Source of the DNA: Paraburkholderia flava
GTDB taxonomy: Bacteria > Pseudomonadota > Gammaproteobacteria > Burkholderiales > Burkholderiaceae
Direction: 5' to 3'
Length of the DNA: 64,000 nucleotides
Assembly (NCBI RefSeq): GCF_004359985.1
Contig: NZ_SMRO01000003.1
Coordinates: 113,522-177,521 of the forward strand
Shown: positions 45,494 to 55,839 of the stretch, one piece after another
Numbering within the stretch: position 1 is the first letter of the stretch
Layout: each line of letters begins with the position of its first letter
Made by a program: the position numbers and the translations under genes
Notes under the pieces: model-generated
What the model was told of the DNA's origin: nothing
What the model saw: the letters and a program-made list of their open reading frames with translations, nothing else
Database searches by the model: none

Positions 45494-46582
45494 TCATACT
45501 CGTTGCACCCGTTCGCCCAATGCGGCGAGGCTCGCCATCACGCGACGGCTCATCTCGGCGAGCGGCGCGACTTCGGAGGCGGCACCCATCGCGATCGCCT
45601 CGCGCGGCATGCCGAACACGATGCAGCTTGCTTCGTCCTGCGCGAGCGTGTGCGCGCCCGCGTTCTTCATGTCGAGCAGACCGGCCGCACCATCTCGGCC
45701 CATGCCGGTCAGGATCACGCCGACCGCGTTCTTGCCCGCGTGCTGCGCGGCCGAACGGAACAGCACATCCACTGAAGGCCGATGCCGGTTCACCGGCGGT
45801 TCGTCCGACAGGTGCGCAATGTAGTTCGCGCCGCTGCGAGCCAGTAGCAAGTGCGCGTGACCGGGCGCGATGTACGCATGACCCGGCAGCACGCGCTCGC
45901 CGTGCTCTGCTTCTTTAACGGTAATCCGGCACAAACCATTGAGCCGTTGCGCAAAAGATTTCGTGAAACCCGGCGGCATGTGCTGCGCGATCAGCACGGC
46001 GGGCGCATCGGGCGGCAGCGGCACGAGCACTTCGCGGATCGCCTCGGTGCCGCCCGTCGATGCGCCGACGATGATCAGCTTCTCGGTACTGACGAGAGGA
46101 TTGTTGAGCATCGGCGCAAGCGACGCGTGCGCATGCGCGGCGGCCGTCGCAGCCGGAACAGCGGGCGCGGTCTGACGCACCCGCGCACGGGCCGCTGCGC
46201 GCACCTTGTCGGCGAGCTTTTCCGCGTAGTCGAGCATGCCGTCGCGAATGCCGACGCGCGGCTTCGTGACGAAATCCACCGCGCCGAGTTCGAGTGCGCG
46301 CAGTGTGATCTCCGAGCCGCGTTCGGTCAGCGACGACACCATCACGACCGGCATCGGCCGCAGACGCATCAGCTTCTCGAGAAAATCGAGGCCGTCCATG
46401 CGCGGCATTTCGACGTCGAGCGTCAGTACGTCCGGGTTGTGCTGCTTGATGAGTTCGCGTGCGACGAGCGGATCGGGCGCGGTCGCGACCACCGTCATGT
46501 CGGCCTGACTGTTGATGATCTCCGTCATCAAGCTACGAATCAGCGCCGAATCGTCGACGCACAATACCTTGATCTTTTCCAC
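45494..46582 (-). CDS. cheB: Chemotaxis methylesterase CheB
   Basis: 362 residues. Removes methyl groups from chemoreceptors and is switched on by CheA. Seen: receiver domain ([22 protein letters not shown], acceptor Asp in [13 protein letters not shown]), an Ala/His linker, and the methylesterase domain with Ser in [11 protein letters not shown], His in [11 protein letters not shown] and Asp in [12 protein letters not shown] at 46582 (MEKIKV) is chosen because GAGGAGG lies at a workable distance; GTG at 46591 overlaps the cheD stop but is only one base from that site. Confidence 0.97.
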   Translation of the reverse strand: MEKIKVLCVDDSALIRSLMTEIINSQADMTVVATAPDPLVARELIKQHNPDVLTLDVEMPRMDGLDFLEKLMRLRPMPVVMVSSLTERGSEITLRALELGAVDFVTKPRVGIRDGMLDYAEKLADKVRAAARARVRQTAPAVPAATAAAHAHASLAPMLNNPLVSTEKLIIVGASTGGTEAIREVLVPLPPDAPAVLIAQHMPPGFTKSFAQRLNGLCRITVKEAEHGERVLPGHAYIAPGHAHLLLARSGANYIAHLSDEPPVNRHRPSVDVLFRSAAQHAGKNAVGVILTGMGRDGAAGLLDMKNAGAHTLAQDEASCIVFGMPREAIAMGAASEVAPLAEMSRRVMASLAALGERVQRV

Positions 46583-46587
46583 AGCGG

Positions 46588-47391
46588 TCACGCCTCCTCG
46601 GCAGTTCTGGCGTTGTTCGATTGGTCGGGCTTCGGCGCCGTGCCGAACAGTTCGATGCGCGGCTTCGTGGCGGTCGGCGTGGCGGGTGTGTTACCTCCGC
46701 CCGGACGGCCGAACAGTTCGATACGGGGCTTGCTGGCCGCCGCAGCAGGCGCTGCGGGCGTGCCGGCCGATGCGAACAGCTCGACCCGTTCGCGTGCCCG
46801 TGCAAGACGTTCGGCGCGTGCCTCCGCGGTCTGCCGCGCGAGTGCGTGTTCGCGCTCGGCGACGCCTGCCTCCTGTTGCAGTCTCAGCTTCTTCACCATC
46901 ACCTGGCCGGTGCGCGGCATGTACGCGACCTTGCGCGGATGCGTGCCCTGCAGGTCTTCGGCGAGGATCGGAATCTTTTCGAGCGCGAGATAGCGGCGCA
47001 CGAACACCGAGTTGCGGTCGCCGATGTTCATCGTCGTCATGCCGGCGAGCACCGCCGCGCCGCCGAACACCTTCGCCTCGAAGCGTTCGCGCCGGCCGCC
47101 GGCCTTGATCATCTCGTTGATCAGCACCTCCATCGCGTACGCGCCGTAGCGCATCGCATCGGATGCGGCCTGGCCGGCGTCGATGCCGTCGTCGGGCAGC
47201 ATGAAGTGATTCATCCCGCCGATGCCTGCGGTGCGGTCCTGGATGCAGGCCGCGACGCACGAGCCGAGCACCGTGACGAGCACCATGTCCGCGCTCGTCA
47301 TGTAGAACTCGTTCGGCAGCAGCTTCACGCCGGGACGCTTGAAGTGATTGTCGAAGTAAAGATTCGTGGCGATCGGCAACGAGCTGCTCAT
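46588..47391 (-). CDS. cheD: Receptor deamidase CheD with repeat tail
   Basis: 267 residues. CheD deamidates receptor glutamines. Seen: [24 protein letters not shown] with the catalytic Cys, [10 protein letters not shown] with the His, and [30 protein letters not shown]. After about residue 190 it carries a tail with three short repeats [21 protein letters not shown] and [12 protein letters not shown], separated by Ala/Pro/Thr linkers. This tail is not part of the catalytic fold. Overlaps cheR at its start and cheB at its end by 4 bp each. Confidence 0.95.
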   Translation of the reverse strand: MSSSLPIATNLYFDNHFKRPGVKLLPNEFYMTSADMVLVTVLGSCVAACIQDRTAGIGGMNHFMLPDDGIDAGQAASDAMRYGAYAMEVLINEMIKAGGRRERFEAKVFGGAAVLAGMTTMNIGDRNSVFVRRYLALEKIPILAEDLQGTHPRKVAYMPRTGQVMVKKLRLQQEAGVAEREHALARQTAEARAERLARARERVELFASAGTPAAPAAAASKPRIELFGRPGGGNTPATPTATKPRIELFGTAPKPDQSNNARTAEEA

Positions 47392-48350
47392 ACGCTCACC
47401 CCGCTATGCGGTACACCGGCCGCATGAGGCGCGCGGCCCTGCGCGGACGCGCGTGCGGCACCGGCGGCACCAGCGCCATCGCGCGTCAATTCGTAGACGG
47501 TCTGCCCACGCAGGCGGAACGCCTGGCTCACGTACGTGAAGTTTTCCGAATGACCGGCGAACAGCAGACCGCCCGGCTTCATCAGCGGATCGAAGCGCGC
47601 GAGCACCTGCGCCTGCGTCGGCTTGTCGAAATAGATCATCACGTTGCGACAGAAGATCGCATCGAATGGCGTACGCAATCCGTAGTCGCGGTCGGTCAGG
47701 TTCAGGCGGTCGAAGCGGACCATCGCGCGCACTTCCGGACGCACCTTCACCATGCCCGCGTGCGCGCCGGTGCCCTTCAGGAAGAAGCGCTTCAACCGTT
47801 CCTGCGACAGATGCTTGACCTGTTCGAACTGGTACACGGCCGTGTCGGCTTTCGCGAGCACCTGGGTGTCGACGTCGGTGGCGAACACCGTTGCCTGACG
47901 CGCGGCCTGTTCGCCGAGCGCTTCGATCAGCGTCATCGCGATCGAGTACGGCTCCTCGCCGGTCGATGCCGCCGAGCACCACACCGACACCGGCGCCGGA
48001 CGCCGCGCGGCGAACTCGGCGAGGATCGGGAAGTGATGCGCTTCGCGGAAGAACGCGGTGAGGTTGGTCGTCAGCGCGTTGGTGAACGCCTCCCATTCGG
48101 CGGGATCGGCTTCGGATTCGAGCTGGTCGAGGTAGTCGCGGAAACTGTCGATCCCGCGTGCGCGCAGTCGTCGCGCGAGACGGCTGTACGCCATGTCGCG
48201 CTTGTGGTCCGACAGCGAAATGCCTGCACGCTGATGGATCAGACCGCGAATGCGTTCGAAGTCGGCGGACGTGAATTCGAAGTCACGACCCGGATCGGCC
48301 GTGCGCGACTCGGTCGCGTCGGCGCGCTGCCGCGCTGTGGTCGGTGTCAT
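47388..48350 (-). CDS. cheR: Chemotaxis methyltransferase CheR
   Basis: 320 residues. Methylates receptor glutamates with S-adenosylmethionine. Seen: N-terminal helical domain ([36 protein letters not shown]), the SAM-binding segment [21 protein letters not shown], and [15 protein letters not shown] plus [10 protein letters not shown] at the C-terminus. A receptor with a WETF docking tail is encoded just upstream. 127 bp after that receptor gene. Confidence 0.97.
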   Translation of the reverse strand: MTPTTARQRADATESRTADPGRDFEFTSADFERIRGLIHQRAGISLSDHKRDMAYSRLARRLRARGIDSFRDYLDQLESEADPAEWEAFTNALTTNLTAFFREAHHFPILAEFAARRPAPVSVWCSAASTGEEPYSIAMTLIEALGEQAARQATVFATDVDTQVLAKADTAVYQFEQVKHLSQERLKRFFLKGTGAHAGMVKVRPEVRAMVRFDRLNLTDRDYGLRTPFDAIFCRNVMIYFDKPTQAQVLARFDPLMKPGGLLFAGHSENFTYVSQAFRLRGQTVYELTRDGAGAAGAARASAQGRAPHAAGVPHSGVSV

Positions 48351-48477
48351 GATGCGTTCCGCCGCAGCGTGTGTGCGCAGCGCGTGCGGACACCGTCGCG
48401 TGCGCTATCTGCGCGCATCGCGATGAGGCGCCCGTCGAGGGGCGAGGTGTCGAGGGTCCGCATGAGCTTCATCCTGC

Positions 48478-50319
48478 CTAGAACGTTTCCCAGTCCGCGT
48501 CCGCGCTGGCAGCCGAGCCAGCGGGCGCGGGGCGCTTCAGCGGTTCGGTCGCGGCGGCTTTCGGTGCGGCGAGTACGGGTTCGGTGCGGCGCGGTGCGTC
48601 GTGCTTCGCGGCGACGGGGGCTGGTGCGTGGCTCGGTGCGGGTGCCGCTGCTGTTGCGTGAGCAGTAGGACTCGCCGCTTGCGGTCTTGCTGCTGCAGGC
48701 GCTGCCTTCGCGGTAACCGTCGTGGCCCGCGCCGGCGCAACTGCACGCGCAGCAACACGTTCGTCGTTCTCGACATGCCAGCCGCTCACGACCGTCTGCA
48801 GCTGACGCGTCTGCTCTTCGAGCGATGCCGCCGCAGCCGCCGCCTGCTCGACGAGCGCGGCGTTCTGCTGCGTGACTTCGTCCATCTGCGTGACGGCGCG
48901 GTTCACCTGCTCGATGCCGGTGGACTGTTCTTCGGATGCGGCGCTGATCTCGCCCATGATGTCGGTGACGCGGCGCACGGCCTGGACGATCTCGTCCATC
49001 GTCGCGCCGGCGCGACCCACAAGCGCGGAGCCGCTCTGCACCTTGTCGGTCGAATCGCCGATCAGTTCCTTGATCTCTTTCGCCGCGCTCGCGCTACGTT
49101 GCGCGAGGCTGCGCACTTCGCCCGCGACAACCGCGAAGCCCCGACCCTGCTCGCCTGCACGCGCCGCTTCGACGGCTGCGTTCAGCGCGAGGATGTTGGT
49201 CTGGAACGCGATGCCTTCGATCGTGCCGATGATGTCGACGACCTTGCCCGAACTCGTCGCGATCGCCTGCATCGTATCGACGACTTCGCTCACCACCTGG
49301 CCGCCGCGCGTCGCGATGTCCGATGCGTTGACCGCGAGCTGGCTCGCCTGACGCGCGTTCTCCGCGTTCTGCCGCACGGTGCCGGTGAGCTGTTCCATGC
49401 TCGACGCGGTTTCCTGCAGCGATGCGGCCTGCTGCTCGGTACGCTGCGACAGATCGGTGTTGCCCATCGCAATTTCGCGCGCGCCGGTATCGATCGATTC
49501 GGTGCTCACGTGCACCGCCTTCACCATCTTCGACAGGCTTTCCTGCATCCGCTTGATGCCGCCGAACAGCCGGCCGATTTCATTCTTGCTGAACACCTCG
49601 ACACGTTGCGACAGATCGCCTGCGGCGATCCGTTCGAAGCACTCGATCGCGTCGTTCAGCGGCTTCACGATCAAACCGCTCAGCGCGAAGCGGATCGCAA
49701 TCACCATCACGAACGCGATGCCGACGACCACTGCGATCAGCGTCGTCATCAGCGAGACCTGTGCGTTCGCGTCGGCGCGGCCACGCTGAGCGTGGTCCTC
49801 GAGCGCCTTCACGACCGGCGTCGCCGCCTTGTCGTAGTCGACGAACATCGGGCTGATCTTCGTGTCGGCGATCGCGTGATAGCTGCTCAGATCGCTGTTA
49901 CGCAACGCGGCGAACTCGGGCTCGACGCCGTCGTGCAGCAGCGTCGCGCGGCGCGTGGCCGCCGCGTCGACGAGCGACGGGTCGATACCGCGACGTGGTG
50001 CGGCAAGAAACGCCTGCCAGTTTTCGTTCGACTTTGTGAACAGCTCCTGCGCGCGATCGAGCGCGGTCTTCGCCTGCTCGATTTCGCCCGCGGCGGTCAG
50101 CATGTTGACGCGATCGAGCGCGATGCGCGAGCGCAGCAGGAACGACGACGCATCGTTCAGCGAACGCATCGCGGTCATATCGCCGCCGGCGATTTCGTCG
50201 AGCGAGCGGCTCGCGCTGTTCAGCGCAAAGAGCCCGAGCGCGCCGACCGCAACGGTCAGCGCGACGAGAATGACGCCGACCGCGGTAAGCGTCGTGCGGA
50301 TCGACCATTTGCCCAGCAT
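48478..50319 (-). CDS. Methyl-accepting chemotaxis protein (Tar/Tsr type)
   Basis: 613 residues. Seen: N-terminal membrane segment ([24 protein letters not shown], residues 9-32), a four-helix periplasmic domain of Tar/Tsr type (residues 35-190), a second membrane segment near 190-212, HAMP domain, and the signalling tip with [42 protein letters not shown]. The C-terminus is Ala/Pro-rich and ends DADWETF, a CheR/CheB docking pentapeptide like NWETF. The ligand is unknown; the position between cheW and cheR suggests the main receptor of the operon. Confidence 0.95.
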   Translation of the reverse strand: MLGKWSIRTTLTAVGVILVALTVAVGALGLFALNSASRSLDEIAGGDMTAMRSLNDASSFLLRSRIALDRVNMLTAAGEIEQAKTALDRAQELFTKSNENWQAFLAAPRRGIDPSLVDAAATRRATLLHDGVEPEFAALRNSDLSSYHAIADTKISPMFVDYDKAATPVVKALEDHAQRGRADANAQVSLMTTLIAVVVGIAFVMVIAIRFALSGLIVKPLNDAIECFERIAAGDLSQRVEVFSKNEIGRLFGGIKRMQESLSKMVKAVHVSTESIDTGAREIAMGNTDLSQRTEQQAASLQETASSMEQLTGTVRQNAENARQASQLAVNASDIATRGGQVVSEVVDTMQAIATSSGKVVDIIGTIEGIAFQTNILALNAAVEAARAGEQGRGFAVVAGEVRSLAQRSASAAKEIKELIGDSTDKVQSGSALVGRAGATMDEIVQAVRRVTDIMGEISAASEEQSTGIEQVNRAVTQMDEVTQQNAALVEQAAAAAASLEEQTRQLQTVVSGWHVENDERVAARAVAPARATTVTAKAAPAAARPQAASPTAHATAAAPAPSHAPAPVAAKHDAPRRTEPVLAAPKAAATEPLKRPAPAGSAASADADWETF

Positions 50320-50337
50320 CGCGTATCTCCCTTAAGC

Positions 50338-50859
50338 CTACTCAACCAGCGCGTCGGTCAATGCCATTTCCCGACTCGTCATCAGCTTCTCGATGTCCAT
50401 CAGGATCAGCATCCGGCCATCGACCGTGCCGAGGCCGGTCAGATATTCGGTCGTCAGCGTCGCGCCGAATTCGGGCGCGGGCATGATCTGGTCGGCGGTC
50501 AGCGTCAGCACGTCGGACACACCGTCGACCACCATCCCGAGCACGCGATGCGCGACGTTCAGGATGATCACGACGGTCTGATGGTCGTACTCGACGCGGC
50601 CCAGATGAAACTTGATCCGCATGTCGACGATCGGCACGATGATGCCGCGCAGATTGATCACACCCTTGATGAACTCGGGCGCGTTCGCGATCCGCGTGAC
50701 GTTGTCGTAGCCGCGAATCTCCTGCACCTTCAGGATGTCGATGCCGTACTCTTCGGCGCCGAGCGTGAAGACGAGAAATTCCTGACCGCCCGCGTCGGCC
50801 TGCTGTACGCCCCGGCGACTTGCCGTGCCGCTCGATTGAATGGATTGGACTTCTGCCAC
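50338..50859 (-). CDS. cheW: Chemotaxis coupling protein CheW
   Basis: 173 residues. CheW links receptors to CheA. Seen: [54 protein letters not shown] (residues 28-81) and the closing [13 protein letters not shown] at 50859 after TTTGGGGGC is the likely start; a TTG four codons upstream is open. Lies between cheA and the receptor gene. Confidence 0.97.
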   Translation of the reverse strand: MAEVQSIQSSGTASRRGVQQADAGGQEFLVFTLGAEEYGIDILKVQEIRGYDNVTRIANAPEFIKGVINLRGIIVPIVDMRIKFHLGRVEYDHQTVVIILNVAHRVLGMVVDGVSDVLTLTADQIMPAPEFGATLTTEYLTGLGTVDGRMLILMDIEKLMTSREMALTDALVE

Positions 50860-50910
50860 GTTAGCCCCCAAACGGTTGGGATGAGTTGATCGAGGTTCGC
50901 CGCGCCGCGT

Positions 50911-53289
50911 TCATGCGAGCGCAGGTACACCGTTGTTCGCGTTGTTAACGTTGTGCGAGCCGTGCGCCGTCCGCGTTTCGCGGTTCAGCGCTGCGACGTC
51001 GACGATCAGGGCGACGCTGCCGTCGCCGAGAATCGTCGCGGCGGAAATGCCGTGCACCTTGCGATAGTTCGTTTCCAGATTCTTCACGACGACCTGCTGC
51101 TGCCCGACCAGCTCGTCGATCAGCATCGCGAAGCGTCGCCCTTCGGTCTGCATGATCGTGACGATCCCCTGTGTCGGATCGGTGCGCGCATCCTGAACGG
51201 TGAACACGGAATGCAGCGCGACGAGCGGCAGGTATTCGCCGCGCACGCGCACCACGCGTTCGCCGTTCGCGACCGTGTAGATGTCTTCGGCGCGCGGCTG
51301 CAGCGACTCCATCACGAAGTTCAGCGGCAGGATGAAGATCTCGCTTCCGACCTTCACCGACATGCCATCGAGAATCGCCAGCGTGAGCGGCAGGATGATT
51401 CGCGTCGTCGTGCCGCGACCCGCGTACGACGTGATCTCGACGTGACCGCCCATCGCCTGGATGTTGCGCTTCACGACGTCCATGCCGACACCGCGACCGG
51501 ACACGTCGGTGACCTGCTCGGCCGTCGAGAAGCCCGGCATGAAGATCAGGTTCCAGACTTCGTCGTCGGTCATCGTGTCGCTGACCGACATGCCCTGCTT
51601 CAAGGCCTTCGCGAGAATCTTGTCGCGACGCAGACCCGCGCCGTCGTCGCTGACTTCGATCACGATGTTGCCGCCGTGATGCGCGGCTGACAGCACCAGC
51701 TGACCGGTCGCGTCCTTGCCTGCGGCACGACGCGCCTCGACGGTTTCGATGCCGTGGTCGAGGCTGTTGCGCACGAGGTGGGTGAGCGGATCGATGATGC
51801 GTTCGATCAGGCTCTTGTCGAGTTCGGTCGCCTGACCGAACGTGACGAGTTCGACGTCCTTGCCGAGCTTCGCCGCGAGATCGCGGACGAGACGCGGGAA
51901 GCGGCTGAACACGTAATCCATCGGCATCATGCGGATCGACATCACCGCTTCCTGCAGATCGCGTGCATTGCGTTCGAGCTGCGCCATGCCGTTGAACAGA
52001 CGATCGTGCAGCGCGGGGTCGAACGTGCTGGTGGTTTCGGCGAGCATCGCCTGCGTGATCACCAGTTCACCGACGAGGTTAATCAGCTGGTCGACCTTCT
52101 CGACACCGACGCGGATCGAGCTGCCTTCCGCGCCGCCTGCTGCTGCGGGACGCGCCTTGCGTTCGGTGTCGCCAGCGGCCTGTGCTGACGCCGGTGCGGC
52201 AGCCTGCGATTGCGCGGCGGCCTCGGTGGCGGCGGCCAGCATCGCCTGCACGGCGGCGACGGCGTCCTGTTCCTGCGGAGCCGCTGCCGGTGCTGCCTGC
52301 GCGGCCGGTGTTACTGGTACGTTCGCGGCCGGTGCGGACACCGGGTCCGCCGGCTGCACGAACGCAGCCGGCGCCGCAACCGCGGACGATGGCGCAGCGT
52401 CGGGCGTTCCAGGTTCGCCTTGCTGTGCGTCGTCCGTCGGTGCTTCGCCGCGACCGATCGAGATCTGACTTTCGTCGATCACGAAGCAGCACACGGCGAC
52501 GATGTCGTCGGAGGGGACGTCGGTGTCGACCCACAGCGTCAGATCGCTGCCTGTCTTCACCTGTCCGACGATACTGCCCAGGTTGCCGAGCTCTTCGATC
52601 AGCAATGCCTGGTCCTTCTCCCCCACGCCCCGTAGCGTAATTTTTAGATGCGATCCGGCGGGTGCTTCGCCCGCTTCATTCGCTGGGTTGTTCTCTGCGT
52701 GTTGTGCCGTCGGCGCGCTGTCGGACGCGTCTCCGTAAGTCGTGCTGCCCGACCATTCGCCGGCCGCTTCGAAGGCCTGATCGACGACGTGCACCGGCGC
52801 AGCCGATGGATGGTCGAACGCGGGCTCGGCGGTTGCCGGTGCTACCGGTGCGGCCGCGGCTTCAACTGCACCGGCGTGAACCGCGTCGCCGCCGAAACGG
52901 TTCTCCGTATTCAACCGTTCGAGCTTCGCGCAGATCGCGGCGGCCACCGCCGTGTCGGGCTCGGCACTCGCGCGGTAATCGGCGAGCTGGCCGGACAGCA
53001 CGTCCTTCGTTTCGAGGAACGTGTCGATCATGTCCTTGCGCAGCACGAGTTCGTTGTTGCGCGCGCGGTCCAGCAGCGATTCGAGGATGTGCGTCGTTTC
53101 GGTCAGCGCGGTGAAGCCGAACGTCGCCGCGCCGCCCTTGATCGAATGCGCGGCGCGAAAGATCGCCGCGAGATCCTCGGGGTCCGGATGCGCGATGTCC
53201 AGATTGAGCAGCAACTGCTCCATCTGCGCGAGCAGTTCGTCCGCTTCGTCGAAGAACGTCTGATAGAACTGAGTGATATCGAGTGTCAT
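50911..53289 (-). CDS. cheA: Chemotaxis histidine kinase CheA
   Basis: 792 residues, larger than enteric CheA (654) through Ala/Pro-rich linkers around residues 130-200 and 290-375. Seen: HPt domain with the phospho-His in FRAAHSIKGGAATFG (His48), the P2-like region ITLRGVGEKDQALLIEELGNLGSIVG, dimer/kinase domain with N-box HLVRNSLDHGIE and GRGVGMDVVKRNIQAMGG, and the CheW-like domain with QQQVVVKNLETNYRKVHGISAATILGDG. Follows the small response regulator by 64 bp. Confidence 0.97.
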   Translation of the reverse strand: MTLDITQFYQTFFDEADELLAQMEQLLLNLDIAHPDPEDLAAIFRAAHSIKGGAATFGFTALTETTHILESLLDRARNNELVLRKDMIDTFLETKDVLSGQLADYRASAEPDTAVAAAICAKLERLNTENRFGGDAVHAGAVEAAAAPVAPATAEPAFDHPSAAPVHVVDQAFEAAGEWSGSTTYGDASDSAPTAQHAENNPANEAGEAPAGSHLKITLRGVGEKDQALLIEELGNLGSIVGQVKTGSDLTLWVDTDVPSDDIVAVCCFVIDESQISIGRGEAPTDDAQQGEPGTPDAAPSSAVAAPAAFVQPADPVSAPAANVPVTPAAQAAPAAAPQEQDAVAAVQAMLAAATEAAAQSQAAAPASAQAAGDTERKARPAAAGGAEGSSIRVGVEKVDQLINLVGELVITQAMLAETTSTFDPALHDRLFNGMAQLERNARDLQEAVMSIRMMPMDYVFSRFPRLVRDLAAKLGKDVELVTFGQATELDKSLIERIIDPLTHLVRNSLDHGIETVEARRAAGKDATGQLVLSAAHHGGNIVIEVSDDGAGLRRDKILAKALKQGMSVSDTMTDDEVWNLIFMPGFSTAEQVTDVSGRGVGMDVVKRNIQAMGGHVEITSYAGRGTTTRIILPLTLAILDGMSVKVGSEIFILPLNFVMESLQPRAEDIYTVANGERVVRVRGEYLPLVALHSVFTVQDARTDPTQGIVTIMQTEGRRFAMLIDELVGQQQVVVKNLETNYRKVHGISAATILGDGSVALIVDVAALNRETRTAHGSHNVNNANNGVPALA

Positions 53290-53353
53290 GCCTGGGTCAC
53301 CACGAGTGATTCTGTCTGGGCTGCGCGCCGTGTCGCCGATGCGACGTCGTCGC

Positions 53354-53731
53354 TCAGGCCGGCCCTTCTCCCGCCAGCGCCGCGACGAGCTCGGTCAGCA
53401 TGTCGGGGTCGAGCGGTTTTTCGATCCATCCTGTCGCACCGGCGGCTCGCGCCGCCGCCTTGAACGGTTCGCCGGATTCGGTCGTCAGCACGAGGATCGG
53501 TGTCGCGCGGTAGGCCGGGTTGCCGCGTAACGCGGCGATCAGATCGAGGCCCGTCTTGCCGGGCATGTGCTGGTCGGTCAGCACGAGATCGAACGGGATC
53601 GCCAGCGCGTTCTCGAGCCCTTCGTCGCCGTCGGCGGCTAGCGTCACCTCGTAGCCGGCCGTCGTCAGCGTCACCGAGAGAATCTCCCGCATCGCCGCCG
53701 AATCGTCGATCGCCAGAATGTGCCTGATCAT
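53354..53731 (-). CDS. Second CheY-like response regulator
   Basis: 125 residues, a single receiver domain. Seen: acidic pocket in ILAIDDSAAMREILSVTL, acceptor Asp in DLVLTDQHMPGKTGLDLI, Thr in LVLTTESGEPFKAAARAAGATGWIEKPLDPDML with the conserved Lys. It lies between motB and cheA and resembles the small CheY homologues common there in beta-proteobacteria. It diverges from the CheY next to cheZ, so it may serve as a phosphate sink or a second output rather than the FliM ligand. Confidence 0.9.
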   Translation of the reverse strand: MIRHILAIDDSAAMREILSVTLTTAGYEVTLAADGDEGLENALAIPFDLVLTDQHMPGKTGLDLIAALRGNPAYRATPILVLTTESGEPFKAAARAAGATGWIEKPLDPDMLTELVAALAGEGPA

Positions 53732-53762
53732 GAAAGAGCCTCGTTGCCTTGCGTAGTGCGCA

Positions 53763-54737
53763 TTACTGTTTGCCCGACGACTCGAATTTCTGCAGCATCG
53801 GCCGCGCCGAACCGGCCGCGTCGTCGGACAGGGTCGTCGTGGTCGTGTCGTCGCGCATCATCGCGTCCTCGGATTTCCTGTTCAGCACGATGATGCTGAT
53901 CCGGCGGTTTTCCGGATCCAGCGGATCGGCCTTGTTCAGGTTCTGCGACGACGCGAGGCCGAGCACGCGCAGCACCTTCGTCTCATCCATCCCGCCGGCG
54001 ACCAGCTCGCGACGCGATGCGTTCGCGCGATCCGCCGACAGTTCCCAGTTGCTGTACCCCTTCTCGCCGCCGGCATACGGCACGGCGTCGGTATGACCCT
54101 GCACGACGATGCGGTTCGGCACGTCGTTCAGCGTGTGGCCGATCTCGCGCAGAATGTCGCGCATGTACGGCTCGACGACGTCACGCGCGGTCGCGAACAT
54201 CGGCCGCTTCTGCGAATCGACGATCTCGATGCGCAGGCCCGTCAGCGTCGAGTCGATACGGATCTGCTGCTTGAACTGACGCAGCACCGGATTCGCTTCG
54301 ATCGCGGCCATCAGCTTCACCTGCAGGTCGTGCAACCGTACCTGCTCGCGGCGCTCCAGTTCGCCCTGCAACTGGCTGACCGCGTCTTCCTCGCCGTGCA
54401 GCGCGCTCTTTTCTTCACGCGTCGACTTGCCGTCGCTCGCACGCGTGACGGCCATCTGATTGGTCGAGATGTCGCGACCGCCGCCGCGGATCACGCTCGA
54501 TTCCTCCGCGCTGCGATCGCCGCCCCACAGCGCCACCTTCAGCGGCTGGTTGAAGTAGTCGGCGATGCCCTTCAACTGCGCCGAGTTCGCCGAACTCAGC
54601 AGCCACATCAGCAGGAAGAACGCCATCATCGCGGTCATGAAGTCCGCGTACGCGAGCTTCCACGCGCCGCCGTGATGCCCCTTCTTCATCGGCGCGGAAC
54701 GCTTGACGACGATTGCGCGATCTTTGTCCTTGCTCAT
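53763..54737 (-). CDS. motB: Flagellar stator protein MotB
   Basis: 324 residues. Seen: cytoplasmic N-terminus, membrane segment with the proton-carrying Asp32 (AYADFMTAMMAFFLLMWLLS), plug region, and an OmpA-like peptidoglycan-binding domain from about residue 180 (RIVVQGHTDAVPYAGGEKGYSNWELSADRANASRRELVAGG). Forms the stator with MotA. Starts 21 bp after motA. Confidence 0.97.
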   Translation of the reverse strand: MSKDKDRAIVVKRSAPMKKGHHGGAWKLAYADFMTAMMAFFLLMWLLSSANSAQLKGIADYFNQPLKVALWGGDRSAEESSVIRGGGRDISTNQMAVTRASDGKSTREEKSALHGEEDAVSQLQGELERREQVRLHDLQVKLMAAIEANPVLRQFKQQIRIDSTLTGLRIEIVDSQKRPMFATARDVVEPYMRDILREIGHTLNDVPNRIVVQGHTDAVPYAGGEKGYSNWELSADRANASRRELVAGGMDETKVLRVLGLASSQNLNKADPLDPENRRISIIVLNRKSEDAMMRDDTTTTTLSDDAAGSARPMLQKFESSGKQ

Positions 54738-54758
54738 CGACGAGGCTCCGGGCGCGCG

Positions 54759-55619
54759 TTACTTGGCCTTCACGCGGCGCACGTGCTCTTCAAGCTCGGT
54801 GAACGACGGACGTTCGGTCGAGAAGAGCACCTTGCGGCCGAACTCGACCGCGATCGCCGGCGCATAGCCGTTCAGGCTCGCGAGGATCGTCACCTTGATG
54901 CACTGGAACATTTTGGTCGACTCGGTCACGCGCTGTTCCGCGAGACTCGCGAGCGGGCCGATCAGTCCGTACGAAAGCAGAATGCCGAGGAAGGTGCCGA
55001 CCAGCGCCTGCGCGATCATTTCGCCGAGCACGGCGGGCGGCTTGTCGGCCGATGCCATCGTGTGAACGACGCCCATCACCGCCGCGACGATCCCGAATGC
55101 CGGCATCGCGTCGCCGACCTTCGCGAGTGCATGCGCCGGCGCCTCGCCTTCCGCGTGATGGGTTTCGATTTCCTCGTCCATCAGGCTTTCGATCTCGAAC
55201 GCATTCATGTTGCCGCCGACCATCAGCCGCAGGTAGTCGGTCAGGAACTCGACGATGTGGCGGTCGGCCAGAATCTTCGGGTACTGCGTGAAGATCGGGC
55301 TCTTCTGCGGATCGTCGATGTCGGCTTCGAGCGTCAGCGTGCCTTCCTTGCGTGCCTTCGCCAGCAGGACGTAGAGCAGCGCCATCAGCTCCATGTAGAC
55401 GTCCTTGTTGTATTTCGATCCCTTGAAGAGCGTTGGGATGACCATGACCGTGGCACGGATCGTCTTCATCCCGTTGCCGAGAATGAACGCTCCGAGACCC
55501 GCGCCCGCGATCATCAGCACTTCGACCGGCTGCAGCAGCGCGGCGAGATGCCCGCCTGCCAGCGCATAGCCGCCGAAGACGGACAACAGCGTTACGAGTG
55601 TGCCCACGAAAATCAACAC
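54759..55619 (-). CDS. motA: Flagellar stator protein MotA
   Basis: 286 residues. Proton-driven stator with MotB. Seen: LIFVGTLVTLLSVFGGYALAGG, GAFILGNGMKTI, a large cytoplasmic loop with the charged torque residues, and the paired helices GDAMPAFGIVAAVMGVVHTMA and GTFLGILLSYGLIGPLASLAEQ. GTG at 55619 is chosen (GAGGG upstream, family N-terminus); the longer open frame runs through the promoter. Head of the motA-motB-che operon, with a sigma-28 promoter 47 bp before it. Confidence 0.97.
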   Translation of the reverse strand: MLIFVGTLVTLLSVFGGYALAGGHLAALLQPVEVLMIAGAGLGAFILGNGMKTIRATVMVIPTLFKGSKYNKDVYMELMALLYVLLAKARKEGTLTLEADIDDPQKSPIFTQYPKILADRHIVEFLTDYLRLMVGGNMNAFEIESLMDEEIETHHAEGEAPAHALAKVGDAMPAFGIVAAVMGVVHTMASADKPPAVLGEMIAQALVGTFLGILLSYGLIGPLASLAEQRVTESTKMFQCIKVTILASLNGYAPAIAVEFGRKVLFSTERPSFTELEEHVRRVKAK

Positions 55620-55633
55620 TGCCGAGCCCTCAC

Positions 55634-55656
55634 AAAAAAAGCGACGATGACCGTCG
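55634..55656 (-). terminator. Terminator-like hairpin in motA leader
   Basis: Read on the minus strand, CGACG-GTCAT-CGTCG forms a 5-bp stem, followed by C and seven T. It falls between the sigma-28 promoter and the motA GTG, so it would be transcribed as part of the leader. The stem is short; it could be a weak attenuator or chance. Confidence 0.35.
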
Positions 55657-55665
55657 TTATTTGGG

Positions 55666-55692
55666 TTTACGGCAAACGGGCGAAAAACTTTG
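55666..55692 (-). promoter_or_regulatory. Sigma-28 promoter of motA-che operon
   Basis: On the minus strand CAAAGTTT, an 11-bp spacer and GCCGTAAA (13 of 16 positions at exact spacing). It places stators and chemotaxis in the late class and is the only promoter-like site I see ahead of the eleven-gene run to cheZ. Confidence 0.7.
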
Positions 55693-55839
55693 GCGGAAAA
55701 GCAGCCGGGCGACACGGTGTAAACCATGCTCGCCGGATCGCTTCAGAGCCGCGCCGGGCTTACGTCAGACTAGAGTCGGGCTGGTGTTGTGGTGAGTGCC
55801 GGATCGTCGGGTTCGGGACGGTTTCGCTGCCCGCCCCGG

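Noticed and set aside
48601..50889. 762-residue open frame opposite the receptor gene and cheW
   Set aside because: Arg/His-rich antisense reading of confirmed genes.
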